Shown piece by piece: positions 26,579 through 35,253 of a stretch of 64,000 bases of DNA (position 1 is the first letter of the stretch; each line of letters starts with the position of its first letter). The notes below the pieces were generated by a model, which was given only the letters and a program-made list of their open reading frames with translations, was not told the origin of the DNA and searched no databases. Both the position numbers and the translations under genes were made by a program. The stretch is from Bradyrhizobium agreste (GTDB taxonomy: Bacteria > Pseudomonadota > Alphaproteobacteria > Rhizobiales > Xanthobacteraceae). The DNA is taken from NCBI RefSeq assembly GCF_016031625.1, contig NZ_JACCHP010000005.1, positions 1-64,000 of the forward strand, in the 5' to 3' direction.

Positions 26579-28123
26579 ATGTACGATGTCATTGTTGTCG
26601 GCGGCGGCTCCGCCGGCGCCGCCGTGGCCGCAGGGCTCTCCGAAGATCCCGCACGGCGCGTGCTGCTGTTAGAGGCGGGCCGCGACTGGCGCGCTGACGA
26701 GGCGCCCTGGGAGGTGAGGACGCCGAATCCGATCCCGATCATCCACAAGCGCGAGTATCAGGAGAAATGGCAATGGCCCGATCTTCTGACGCGCCGCGTC
26801 GCGGGGCAGGAGCCGCGCTTCTACTGGCGGGGCAAGGGGCTCGGCGGCTCGTCGATGATGAACGGCCAGATCGCGATCCGCGGCGTTGCCGATGCCTTCG
26901 ACGAATGGGCGGCCAATGGCTGCACCGGCTGGTCGGCGAAAGAGGTGATGCCGCTGTTCTCGGTGATCGAGGACGATCTGGAATTCGGCGATGTCGACGG
27001 TCACGGGCGCGGCGGGCCGCTGCCGGTCTACCGCGCGCCTCTGGAAACGTGGGGCCCCATCGATCGGGGCTTGCGCGATGCGGCGTTGGCGAGCGGCTAT
27101 CCCTGGTGCGCCGACGTCAATGGTCCGGACGGCGAGGGCGTTGCGTGCTACCCCATCAACAGCCGCAACTTGCGCCGCATCACCACCAACGAGGGCTATC
27201 TCGAGCCCGCGCGCGGGCGCGCCAACCTGGAGATCCGCGGGCATGCGCTGGTCGATCGCGTGCTGATCAGCGACGGACGGGCGACCGGCGTCCGCGTCCA
27301 TATCCAGGGGCAGGGCACCCAAGAGATCAGCGCGCGCCAGATCGTGCTGTGCGCCGGCGCCATCCACAGTCCGGCGATCCTGCTGCGCTCGGGCATTGGG
27401 CCGGCCGAGGAGCTGAAGGCGATGGGGATCGCGGTCGAGCGCGATCTGCCGGTCGGCCGCCATTTCTTCGACCACCCGCTGTTTCGCGCCACGATCCAGC
27501 TCCGGGACGAGCTTCGTCCCACCGATCCCGATACGCGCCACACCAATTGCTGCGTGACCTATTCCTCGGGCCTCGCCAATGGCGGCAAGCGCGACATGAT
27601 CCTGATCGCGTTCAATCACCGCGGCATCGGTAACCCCGGAGCGATTGGCGCGGGGTTGTTCAACGCCTATTCGCGCGGAACGCTCAAGCTCGCCTCGACC
27701 GATCCTGCCATCGATCCCGTCGTCGAGGAGAACATGCTGGCCGATCCGCGCGACATGCTGCGCATGATGGACGCGGTGAAGCGCCTCGCGGTCATCACGT
27801 CGCAGCCGGCGCTGTCAGGCATCGCCGACTGGATCCGGCTCGCCGACACGGATTTGACTCTGCCGCAGGCCGCCAGCCTGCCAGATCACGAGCTCGACGC
27901 GGTGCTGCGCCGCGAGACCGGCGACATCCAGCACGCCGCCGGCAGCTGCCGTATGAGCGGCGTGAACGACCCCGATGGCGTGGTCAACCCCGACGGCAGC
28001 GTGAAAGGGATCAGCGGCCTGCGCGTCGCCGACGCCTCGATCATGCCGTCCGATTGCCGCGCCAACACGCACTTCACCACGGTGGTGATCGGGGAAGCGA
28101 TCGCGCGGATGATGATGCGGTAG
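26579..28123 (+). CDS. GMC-family FAD-dependent oxidoreductase (choline dehydrogenase-like)
   Basis: The 514-residue flavoenzyme starts with the dinucleotide motif VGGGSAGAAVAAGL and an E-rich ribose-binding end (LLLEAGRDW), has the GMC signature RGKGLGGSSMMNGQIAIRG and the second signature GAIHSPAILLRSGIG. The C-terminal active-site region is QHAAGSCRMS...and NTHFTTVVIGE, supplying the catalytic His and Asn/His pair. Such enzymes oxidise alcohols or sugars; the substrate cannot be read from sequence. MYDVIVV is taken as the start. Four bases separate it from the binding-protein gene. Confidence 0.9.
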   Translation: MYDVIVVGGGSAGAAVAAGLSEDPARRVLLLEAGRDWRADEAPWEVRTPNPIPIIHKREYQEKWQWPDLLTRRVAGQEPRFYWRGKGLGGSSMMNGQIAIRGVADAFDEWAANGCTGWSAKEVMPLFSVIEDDLEFGDVDGHGRGGPLPVYRAPLETWGPIDRGLRDAALASGYPWCADVNGPDGEGVACYPINSRNLRRITTNEGYLEPARGRANLEIRGHALVDRVLISDGRATGVRVHIQGQGTQEISARQIVLCAGAIHSPAILLRSGIGPAEELKAMGIAVERDLPVGRHFFDHPLFRATIQLRDELRPTDPDTRHTNCCVTYSSGLANGGKRDMILIAFNHRGIGNPGAIGAGLFNAYSRGTLKLASTDPAIDPVVEENMLADPRDMLRMMDAVKRLAVITSQPALSGIADWIRLADTDLTLPQAASLPDHELDAVLRRETGDIQHAAGSCRMSGVNDPDGVVNPDGSVKGISGLRVADASIMPSDCRANTHFTTVVIGEAIARMMMR

Positions 28124-28260
28124 AAGGGAGCCAACAACTGGAATCAATTCAACGTTGCGCGACATCGTTCCTGCGAATGTCGAAAGCCTCCGACGAATAT
28201 CATCAGGAACGTTTGCGTGCGGCTTCGATTGGCATGTCATCGTCAATCGGAGTTTCAACA

Positions 28261-28587
28261 ATGCGAAAGACAATCTTCTCAGTAGCCATGTGTGCGTTGC
28301 TTGCTGGCGCGTCGATCGGGTTCGCCCATGCGCAGGGAGCAGGAGGCGGTGGAGGCGCAGGTGGAGCGGGCGGCGCAGGTGCGGGCACCAGCGCCGGAGC
28401 TGGTGGAACCAGCAGCGGCTCGGATGGCGGAACGACCGGCGCGGCGGGTGGAACAGGGGCCGGTACTGCCGGCGCTGGTTCGGGATCGAGCGCGGGTAGC
28501 AGCAGTGGAAGTGGCGCGGGCACCGGCCAAGGCGGCGGCCCTCAGACCATCCGTCCTGGTGGGTCCAACGATCCAACCCGACGGTAA
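28261..28587 (+). CDS. Glycine/serine/alanine-rich exported protein
   Basis: 108 residues with a signal peptide (about 1-24, MCALLAGASIGFAHA) and a mature part made almost wholly of Gly, Ala, Ser and Thr (GGAGGAGGAGAGTSAGAGG and similar), ending in a short polar tail. The low-complexity repeat makes the frame assignment less certain, but the signal peptide supports it. Function unknown; such sequences can be cell-surface or extracellular linkers. No clear ribosome site is seen. Confidence 0.6.
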   Translation: MRKTIFSVAMCALLAGASIGFAHAQGAGGGGGAGGAGGAGAGTSAGAGGTSSGSDGGTTGAAGGTGAGTAGAGSGSSAGSSSGSGAGTGQGGGPQTIRPGGSNDPTRR

Positions 28588-28615
28588 CGACATCCCCGCC
28601 ATGTAACTTCAAGAA

Positions 28616-28649
28616 GGGAAAGCTGCGGGTTCAACTCAGCAGCTTTCCC
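28616..28649. terminator. Stem-loop between two convergent genes
   Basis: A perfect 11-bp stem GGGAAAGCTGC/GCAGCTTTCCC around a 12-base loop lies between the glycine-rich gene and the convergent 28694-28960 gene. There is no T-run on the plus side; on the minus side TTCTT follows. It may be a bidirectional terminator, with moderate doubt. Confidence 0.45.
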
Positions 28650-28693
28650 ACGCATCGGCCGCGTCAATGGCCAGCCCTAGGTGGCAACAACTC

Positions 28694-28960
28694 TTATGGA
28701 CTGAACAAGCTGCGGAGAAACCGCTCCTTTTCGCCGGGCGCGTAACCTTGAGAGGCGCCAAAATACGGCTCGGTGGCTCCGGAGTAACCCTCGGCCCCGT
28801 GCTGCGGAGGCGCGTAGGCGAAACCCGAAATGGGACCTGACGGGATCATGCCTGGATTGGAATGAACAATCGCGGGCCGCCGGTGCGTATGACGCACCTG
28901 TGCCGCCTCGGCAACGCCGCCCAAGGTGATCAGAAAACTCAAGGCCAGAATGAAACGCAT
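28694..28960 (-). CDS. Small exported protein of unknown function
   Basis: 88 residues from the internal ATG at 28960 with a clean signal peptide (MRFILALSFLITLGGVAEA before AQ) and a short mature part rich in Pro, Gly, His and Tyr (VRHTHRRPAIVHSNPG, FAYAPPQHGAEGY). It resembles small periplasmic or surface proteins common in Bradyrhizobium; no family recognised. A longer in-frame start at 29041 would place non-signal residues before the signal peptide and is disfavoured. Confidence 0.65.
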   Translation of the reverse strand: MRFILALSFLITLGGVAEAAQVRHTHRRPAIVHSNPGMIPSGPISGFAYAPPQHGAEGYSGATEPYFGASQGYAPGEKERFLRSLFSP

Positions 28961-29051
28961 CGCTGTTTCTCCAAACGCCCGCCTCCCTAGTTGGCGTTCA
29001 GCCGCAGCGTTCCAACACATCCTGGCCTCACGATTGGTCACATCCCTGGCA

Positions 29052-30437
29052 TCAGATCACGCCCGCCAGCCGCAGCGCCACGCCCGCCGCGCAGCTGCCC
29101 GCCAGCACCATCAGCATGCCGAGCTTTAACCGGAAGATCGCGGTTGCCGCCGCGATCGCCAGCACCAGCGCCGGCACGTCGACGCTTCTCAGCACCGGCG
29201 TGTCGAAGTTCAGCGGGAACGCCTGCACCGGCACGGTCTCGCGGAACAGGGTGTGCAGCGCGAACCAGATCGAGAGGTTGAGGATCACGCCGACCACGGC
29301 GGCGGTGATCGCACTGAGCGCGCCGGCGAGGCCCGTGTTGCCGCGCAGGCGCTCGATATAGGGCGCGCCGACGAAGATCCAGAGGAAGCAGGGCGTGAAA
29401 GTGACCCAGGTCGCGAGCAGGCCGCCGAGCGTGGCCGCGAGCATCGGCGACAGGCCGCTCGGGTCGCGGTAGGCCGCCATGAAGCCCACGAATTGCAGCA
29501 CCATGATCAGCGGGCCCGGCGTGGTCTCGGCCATGCCGAGGCCGTCGAGCATCTCCTGCGGCTTCAGCCAATGATAATGCTCGACCGCCTGCTGGGCGAC
29601 GTAGGCCAGCACCGCGTAGGCGCCGCCGAAGGTAACCAGCGCCATCTTCGAGAAGAACAGCGCGATCTGGCTGAACACGTTGGCCTGACCGAAGGCCGCG
29701 AGCAGCGCGATCACCGGCACGAGCCAGAGCGCAAGCCACACCGCGCCGACGCGGATCGCGCGCCCGGTGTCTGGACGCACATGCTCGGGCACGGCTTCGC
29801 CGAGCATGCTGTCGATCGCGGCATTGCCGCCGCCGCGGCCGTGACCGGCCGGCGCGAATTCCGGACGGCCACTTCTGGCGCCGGCATAGCCGATCACGCC
29901 GGCGGCGATGATGATGATCGGGAAGGGCACCGCGAAGAAGAAGATCGCAACGAAGGCCGCGGCCGCGAGCGCGATCATGATGCGGTTCTTCAGCGCCCGC
30001 TTGCCGACCTTCACCACGGCCTCGACGACGATCGCGAGCACGGCGGCTTTCAGCCCGAAGAACAACGCCTCAATGAGGCTGACATTGCCGAAAGCCGCGT
30101 AGACATAGCTGAGGCCCATGATGGCGATGATGCCGGGCAGGATGAACAGCCCGCCCGCCATCAGCCCGCCGGCGGTGCGATGCATCAGCCAGCCGACATA
30201 GGTGGCGAGCTGCTGCGCCTCCGGTCCCGGCAGCAGCATGCAGTAGTTCAGCGCATGCAGGAAACGACCTTCGGAGATCCACTTCTTCTCCTCGACCAGG
30301 ATGCGGTGCATCACCGCGATCTGGCCGGCGGGCCCGCCGAAGCTCAAGGACGCGACGCGGAGCCAGACGCGAAAGGCTTCCCCGAAGCTGACGCCGTGAC
30401 CGGCGTCAGCTCCTGCTTGAACGTTACGGGTGTCCAT
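29052..30437 (-). CDS. chrA: Chromate transporter ChrA (two-domain CHR family)
   Basis: The 461-residue membrane protein has two homologous halves, each with the CHR pattern: FRVWLRVASLSFGGPAGQIAVMHR and LPGPEAQQLATYVGW in the first, FFSKMALVTFGGAYAVLAYVAQQAV and TTPGPLIMVLQFVGFMAAY in the second. ChrA proteins export chromate from the cytoplasm, driven by the proton gradient. Its ATG overlaps the stop of the rhodanese/ChrB gene by one base (TAATG), so the two are translated together. A start 19 codons upstream is possible but would lie deep in chrB. Confidence 0.92.
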   Translation of the reverse strand: MDTRNVQAGADAGHGVSFGEAFRVWLRVASLSFGGPAGQIAVMHRILVEEKKWISEGRFLHALNYCMLLPGPEAQQLATYVGWLMHRTAGGLMAGGLFILPGIIAIMGLSYVYAAFGNVSLIEALFFGLKAAVLAIVVEAVVKVGKRALKNRIMIALAAAAFVAIFFFAVPFPIIIIAAGVIGYAGARSGRPEFAPAGHGRGGGNAAIDSMLGEAVPEHVRPDTGRAIRVGAVWLALWLVPVIALLAAFGQANVFSQIALFFSKMALVTFGGAYAVLAYVAQQAVEHYHWLKPQEMLDGLGMAETTPGPLIMVLQFVGFMAAYRDPSGLSPMLAATLGGLLATWVTFTPCFLWIFVGAPYIERLRGNTGLAGALSAITAAVVGVILNLSIWFALHTLFRETVPVQAFPLNFDTPVLRSVDVPALVLAIAAATAIFRLKLGMLMVLAGSCAAGVALRLAGVI

Positions 30438-31255
30438 TACGCCTTCACCTTGTTGGTCGGCCAGTTGTGGGTCTCGGTGGTGGCGTCGCGGCACCAGCGG
30501 TAGAAGGCATCATAGAGCAGCATGCCGGCCTCGAGCTGTTCGAGGTCGTCGTCATACATCCGCGACAGCCCGAGCGAGGCCGCGAGCAGGCCGGGCGCCT
30601 CTGGCGCCAGCTCAGGTCGCGCGGTGTCGGCGCCGCGCACCAGCGTCGCAAGCCGCAGCAGGGGCGCCGTCGCGATGCCGAACTCCTCGATCATCACGTC
30701 GAAGGTGCAGAGCTCGCCGCGGTGGCTCCAGAACACGTTTTCGATGTCGAAGGGGGCTGCGCCGAACCGCTCGCCGACGGCGACCACCTCGGACGGCGCG
30801 ACATAGAGGAACACTGCCCCCGGATCGACGAAGCGGCGGATCAGCCACGGGCAGGCGATGCGGTCGACCTTCGGCCTCGCCCGCGTCACCCAGACGGTGC
30901 GCCCCTTGGCATCGCGCGGCGGCAGCTTGCGGGCGTCGACCAGCGGCAGCTTCGCCGCCTTCCAACCCTCGAAGCCGCCCTCCAGCGTTTCGGCCTGCAC
31001 GCCGAGGTGGCGCAACCAGGCCGCGGTGCCTTGCGCGAGCTTCTCGCCGCGGAGGCAGGAGACGACGGCGCGGCGGCCCGCGAAGGCGCCGCCCCAGTCC
31101 GTCACATTGTCGTGGCTGAGCTTGATGGAGCCGGGAATCAGCCGCCGGTCGGCGGCGAAATCCTGCTCGGTGCGCACGTCGATCAGAACAGGCGCGTTCG
31201 CCGTGCCGATCAGCCGTGCCATTTTGTCGGATGAGATGGTCGTGAATGTAGACAT
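30437..31255 (-). CDS. Rhodanese fused to ChrB-type chromate resistance domain
   Basis: The 272-residue protein has an N-terminal rhodanese domain (about 1-115) with LIDVRTEQDFAADRRLIPGS and active-site loop SCLRGEK (C67), then a ChrB C-terminal domain (about 130-272) with VWVTRARPKVDRIACPWLIRRFVDPGAVFLYV. In known chromate systems ChrB senses or processes chromate and regulates chrA. The fusion lacks the N-terminal DNA-binding part of classical ChrB, so regulation is uncertain. It is the first gene of the chr operon; tight coupling to chrA suggests a joint role in chromate tolerance. Confidence 0.88.
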   Translation of the reverse strand: MSTFTTISSDKMARLIGTANAPVLIDVRTEQDFAADRRLIPGSIKLSHDNVTDWGGAFAGRRAVVSCLRGEKLAQGTAAWLRHLGVQAETLEGGFEGWKAAKLPLVDARKLPPRDAKGRTVWVTRARPKVDRIACPWLIRRFVDPGAVFLYVAPSEVVAVGERFGAAPFDIENVFWSHRGELCTFDVMIEEFGIATAPLLRLATLVRGADTARPELAPEAPGLLAASLGLSRMYDDDLEQLEAGMLLYDAFYRWCRDATTETHNWPTNKVKA

Positions 31256-31451
31256 GATGCGTCCTCGCAAGAACTCAACGGGACGCGATGCTTGGGCCTG
31301 TCGCCTCGTGGGGAGATCGCTCAAATCCCCATGGCGCAGATTACAGCGAAACTAAGAAGCACTGTCAATCCGCAGGCCGATTGGACCTTAGAAAATTGGT
31401 TCCCGCCGTCTATATTGCGCGCCGACAGACCTGAATCTTCGGGAGAATTCG

Positions 31452-32411
31452 ATGCATTCCCATTCCATTGAACAATGGACCCATGACCACGCCTTCCTGG
31501 GCGAGAAGCACGACGAGAACGAGCGGCGCACGTGGTTCGTGGTCGTGCTGACGCTGGTCATGATGGTCGGCGAGATCGTGGCCGGCTCGCTGTTCGGTTC
31601 GATGGCGCTGCTCGCCGACGGCTGGCACATGGGCACCCATGCTGCGGCGCTTGGCATTGCCGCCTTCGCCTATCGCTTCGCGCGGCGGCATCTGGGGAAT
31701 GCGCATTTCACCTTCGGCACCGGCAAGTTCGGCGATCTTGCCGCCTTCGCCAGCGCGATCATCCTCGGCCTGATCGCGGTCGAGATCGCCTATGAGAGCG
31801 TGTTGCGGCTGATCAATCCGGTGCCGATCGTCTATGGCGAGGCGATCGCGGTGGCCGCGCTCGGGCTGTGCGTCAACCTTGCCAGCGTGTGGCTGCTGCG
31901 CGACAGCCACGATCATCACCACGGTCACGGCCATGCGCATGATGACCACGACGAGCATGACCATGAGCACGATCATCACCACCATCACCACGACAACAAC
32001 CTCCGCGCGGCCTATGTCCATGTCATGACCGATGCGGCAACCTCGGTGCTGGCGATCGCCGCGCTCGCCGTCGCGATGTATTCGGGCTGGGTCTGGGCCG
32101 ATCCGGCGGTGGGCCTGATCGGCAGCGCCGTGATCGCGAGCTGGGCATTCGGCCTGATCAAGTCATCGGGTGCGGTGCTGCTCGACGTGCGCGCCGACGA
32201 GAAGCTGGAGCGAGTGATCCGCGCCCGCATGGAGGTCGGCGAGGATCGCGTGACCGACCTGCATCTCTGGCAGGTCGGCCCCGGCCATTGTGCCGTGCTG
32301 CTCTCGGTGGTGTCGGACAAGCCGAAGCAGCCGGCCGTCTACAAGCGGCGGCTCGCGGGGCTGAAGGGCCTCAGCCACGTCACGGTCGAGGTCGAGACCT
32401 GCCCGCATTGA
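31452..32411 (+). CDS. dmeF: Cation diffusion facilitator, DmeF-like Co/Ni exporter
   Basis: The 319-residue transporter has six helices, the metal-site motifs DGWHMGTH (D56, H59, H63) and HVMTDA (H190, D194), and a very His-rich cytoplasmic loop between helices IV and V (about 153-180). These match DmeF proteins, which export cobalt and nickel in rhizobia. The usual dmeR regulator gene is not adjacent; the upstream gap to the chr operon (196 bases) shows no RcnR-like gene. Metal choice is an inference from family; Zn or Cd cannot be excluded. Confidence 0.88.
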   Translation: MHSHSIEQWTHDHAFLGEKHDENERRTWFVVVLTLVMMVGEIVAGSLFGSMALLADGWHMGTHAAALGIAAFAYRFARRHLGNAHFTFGTGKFGDLAAFASAIILGLIAVEIAYESVLRLINPVPIVYGEAIAVAALGLCVNLASVWLLRDSHDHHHGHGHAHDDHDEHDHEHDHHHHHHDNNLRAAYVHVMTDAATSVLAIAALAVAMYSGWVWADPAVGLIGSAVIASWAFGLIKSSGAVLLDVRADEKLERVIRARMEVGEDRVTDLHLWQVGPGHCAVLLSVVSDKPKQPAVYKRRLAGLKGLSHVTVEVETCPH

Positions 32412-32420
32412 CGTGAGGGA

Positions 32421-32612
32421 TCAGCCCTTCGGCGCGGTTGCCGTCGGTGGGCTCGGGTCCGGCGTCTTCTTCGGCTTCAGCGTGCCGGCGTAGAACGAGA
32501 GCAGCCAGACCAAGAGGACGGCGAGCAGATAAACGCCCCAGGCCTGTGGCGGCGTGGTCGCCCAGCGCAAAAGGCCCTTGAAGCTACGTGGCGGGCTGTT
32601 GTCGTCGCTCAT
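32421..32612 (-). CDS. Small single-span membrane protein
   Basis: 63 residues: a polar N-terminus, one clear membrane helix (about 25-43, WGVYLLAVLLVWLLSFYAG) and a Pro/Lys-rich tail (LKPKKTPDPSPPTATAPKG). No family recognised. It faces dmeF convergently, ten bases from its stop. The hydrophobic helix and codon use support a real gene; no partner is evident. Confidence 0.55.
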   Translation of the reverse strand: MSDDNSPPRSFKGLLRWATTPPQAWGVYLLAVLLVWLLSFYAGTLKPKKTPDPSPPTATAPKG

Positions 32613-32643
32613 GGCCCGCTTGTGCGCGAAAGCGTCGTTGCGG

Positions 32644-33798
32644 TCAATCCGGCCGCCCGGCGCGGATCAGGAACAGTGCTGCCAGCGCCGAGAGGCTGAG
32701 CGCGGATGAGACGATCAGCACCTTGGCACCCATGAGGTCGATGAGCAGGCCGAAGGCGAGCGGCGCCACCGCCTGCGCCATCCGTGCCGGTGCGCCGATG
32801 ATGCCGAGGCGATAGCCGAAATCCTTCGGGCCGAAGATCGACAGCGGCAGGGTGCCCCGGGCGATGGTCAGAATGCCGTTGCCGGAGCCGTGGAACAACG
32901 CGAACGCGCTCGCCGCAGCGCCGCCGAAGATCGCAACGATCACGGCGCCGACCGGGTGGGTGAGGCTGGCGAGCCGCGTCGACCACAGCGGATGGAAGCG
33001 GCTGAGGAAGCCGGCCTCCAGCATGCGTGCACCGACTTGCGCCGGGCCGATCAAGGCGCCGGCCGCGATCGCCTCGGCGGGCGTAGCCCCCGTCGTCTCC
33101 AGGATGCGCGGGAAATGCGCGGCCATCGCGCCGGTGACGGTCCAGACCGCCGCGAAGATGAAGGCGAGCAAGAGCATGGTGCGGTCGAGCGGCACATGCG
33201 GCTTCGCGGCCGTTGCCGCCGCCTGCTTCGCGCCCTTGATCGCCGGCAGCATGAAGACATTGAGCGGCAGGCCGATCAGGATATTGGCAGCGGCCCAGGC
33301 AAAACAGGTTTCGCGCCAGCCGATATGGGCGAGGCCCCAGGCGGTGAGCGGCCAGCCGACGGTGGAGGCGAAGCCCGCCATCAGCGTGATGCCGGTGATC
33401 GGTCTGCGCGCCTCGGTGCCGTAGATGCGCCCCAAAGCGGCGAAGGCGGCATCGTAGAGCCCCATCGCCATGCCGATGCCGAGCACCAGCCAGGCGATCG
33501 ACATCACCGTCACCGACTGCGAAAGGCCAAGCAGCACGAGCCCGGCGGCAATGGTCAGGTTGGAGGCCGACAGCACCTGACGGCCGCCGACGAGATCGAT
33601 CTGCCGTCCGATGCGCGGGCCCAGCATTGCGGAGATCACCAGCGCGGCCGAAAACGCACCGAAGATCCAGTTGGAGGAGACACCGAGGTCGCGCCCCATG
33701 GGATCGGCGAGCAGCGCCGGCAGATAATAGCTGGAGGCCCAGGCGAGGGTCTGCGTGGTGCCGAGTGCCAGGATGATCGGAAGCTGGCGCTGGCTCAT
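32644..33798 (-). CDS. Major facilitator superfamily transporter
   Basis: The 384-residue protein has about twelve hydrophobic helices, starting LPIILALGTTQTLAWASSYYLPALLADPMGRDLG, with a conserved loop between helices 2 and 3 (GPRIGRQIDLVGGRQVLS). It belongs to the MFS but the substrate is not evident. MSQRQLP at 33798 is taken as the start; upstream in-frame sequence has no membrane features. It is divergent from the cyclase gene. Confidence 0.85.
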   Translation of the reverse strand: MSQRQLPIILALGTTQTLAWASSYYLPALLADPMGRDLGVSSNWIFGAFSAALVISAMLGPRIGRQIDLVGGRQVLSASNLTIAAGLVLLGLSQSVTVMSIAWLVLGIGMAMGLYDAAFAALGRIYGTEARRPITGITLMAGFASTVGWPLTAWGLAHIGWRETCFAWAAANILIGLPLNVFMLPAIKGAKQAAATAAKPHVPLDRTMLLLAFIFAAVWTVTGAMAAHFPRILETTGATPAEAIAAGALIGPAQVGARMLEAGFLSRFHPLWSTRLASLTHPVGAVIVAIFGGAAASAFALFHGSGNGILTIARGTLPLSIFGPKDFGYRLGIIGAPARMAQAVAPLAFGLLIDLMGAKVLIVSSALSLSALAALFLIRAGRPD

Positions 33799-33977
33799 CC
33801 GCGCATGCTTCCGATTCTGGCCGACAACGTCATCATCGCGAAGCATTTGCCGCCCGCGCGGCGAGCGCGTCAACCGCGGCTGCGGCATATTCGACCTGCA
33901 CGGGACGGGGAACCTTGCGCTCGGTCTACGCGTGGCTTGCGCCTTTCGCTCGTCACGAATGCACGCCATAATGGCGT

Positions 33978-35237
33978 ATGCAAGTCACCTCGCGCCTCTC
34001 CCTGATGAACTGGATCGCCAGCCAGGGGCTTACGGGCCTGCCTGAACCCGAACTGCTCCGCGGCTTCTGCGAGCGCTGCTGCGCCGAAGGGCTCGGCCTG
34101 TCGCGCGGCCTGGTCTTCATCGACACGTTGCACCCGATCTATGAGGGCCGCGGCTTTCGCTGGACTGACCGGTCGAGCAACGAGACCGACATGTTCGAAT
34201 ACGGCTCGACCGCTGAGGGGGATCCGAACAAGAACTGGCGTCGGTCGGTGTTCTATCATCTGCTCGAGCACGGCGAGGACGAGATGGTGATCGATCTCGC
34301 CGAGGCCGCCACGCTCGATTTTTCGCAGATCGGCGACCTCGCGGAGAAGGGCCATCGGCATTTCCTCGCTTTCGTCCACCGCTTCGGCGAAAGCGGCGCG
34401 CTGGGACAGATGGACTGTCTCTACTCCTACTGGACGACACGGCGCGAGGACGGCTTCACGCAATCCGAGCTGGCTGCGCTGCGCGATCTCGTGCCCGTCC
34501 TCGGTCTTGCGATCAAGTCGGCACAGCAGGTCGACATCGCGCGCACGCTCGGCCGCGTCTATCTCGGCCGCGACGCCTCCGAGCAGGTGCTGCGCGGGCG
34601 CATCTCGCGCGGCGTCACCGAGCGCATCAACGCCGTGCTGTGGTATTCGGACCTGCGCGGCTCGACCGGGATCAGCGAGAGCATCGGTCCCGACGAGATC
34701 ATCCCGTTCCTCAACGACTATGCGCAGGCCGTGATCGATCCGATCCACGAAGCCGGCGGCGACGTGCTGAAGCTGATCGGCGACGGCGTGCTCGCGATGT
34801 TCTGGGGCGAGGACATGGCGGATGCGCGGCGTGCCGCGCTCCGCGCCGAGCACCTGTTCCGCAAGAACGTCGCCGCGCTGAACGAGCGGCGGGCGGCGGA
34901 GGGCCGTCCGACCACGTCGGCCTATATCGGCCTGCATGTCGGCGAGGTCTTCTACGGCAATATCGGCAGCGAGGACCGGCTCGATTTCACCGTGGTCGGC
35001 CCGACCGTGAACGAGGTCAGCCGCATCGCCGCGATGAGCCGCTCGGTCGATCGCGAGCTCCTGGCCTCGTCCGAGTTCTACAAGGGCTTAGATGCCGCCG
35101 GCCGCCGCTACCTCGTCTCCACCGGCCGCTACGCCCTGCGCGGCATCGGCCGCGCGCAGGATCTCTATACGCTCGATCCGGAGGTCGACGCGAGCGAGCC
35201 GGTGATGGGGAGCTATGAGCGGTACCTGGCGGGTTAG
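33978..35237 (+). CDS. Class III adenylate/guanylate cyclase
   Basis: The 419-residue protein has an N-terminal sensory region of no recognised fold (about 1-200) and a C-terminal class III cyclase domain (about 215-405). The metal-binding aspartates lie in LWYSDLRGSTGIS and in GGDVLKLIGDGVLAMF; the AYIGLHVGEVFYGNIGSEDRLDFTVVG stretch contains the substrate-binding and transition-state block. It should make cAMP, or cGMP; the specificity residue cannot be set by eye. No membrane helices, so cytoplasmic. Bradyrhizobium genomes carry many such cyclases. Confidence 0.9.
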   Translation: MQVTSRLSLMNWIASQGLTGLPEPELLRGFCERCCAEGLGLSRGLVFIDTLHPIYEGRGFRWTDRSSNETDMFEYGSTAEGDPNKNWRRSVFYHLLEHGEDEMVIDLAEAATLDFSQIGDLAEKGHRHFLAFVHRFGESGALGQMDCLYSYWTTRREDGFTQSELAALRDLVPVLGLAIKSAQQVDIARTLGRVYLGRDASEQVLRGRISRGVTERINAVLWYSDLRGSTGISESIGPDEIIPFLNDYAQAVIDPIHEAGGDVLKLIGDGVLAMFWGEDMADARRAALRAEHLFRKNVAALNERRAAEGRPTTSAYIGLHVGEVFYGNIGSEDRLDFTVVGPTVNEVSRIAAMSRSVDRELLASSEFYKGLDAAGRRYLVSTGRYALRGIGRAQDLYTLDPEVDASEPVMGSYERYLAG

Positions 35238-35253
35238 GCCGGCGACGATGTGG

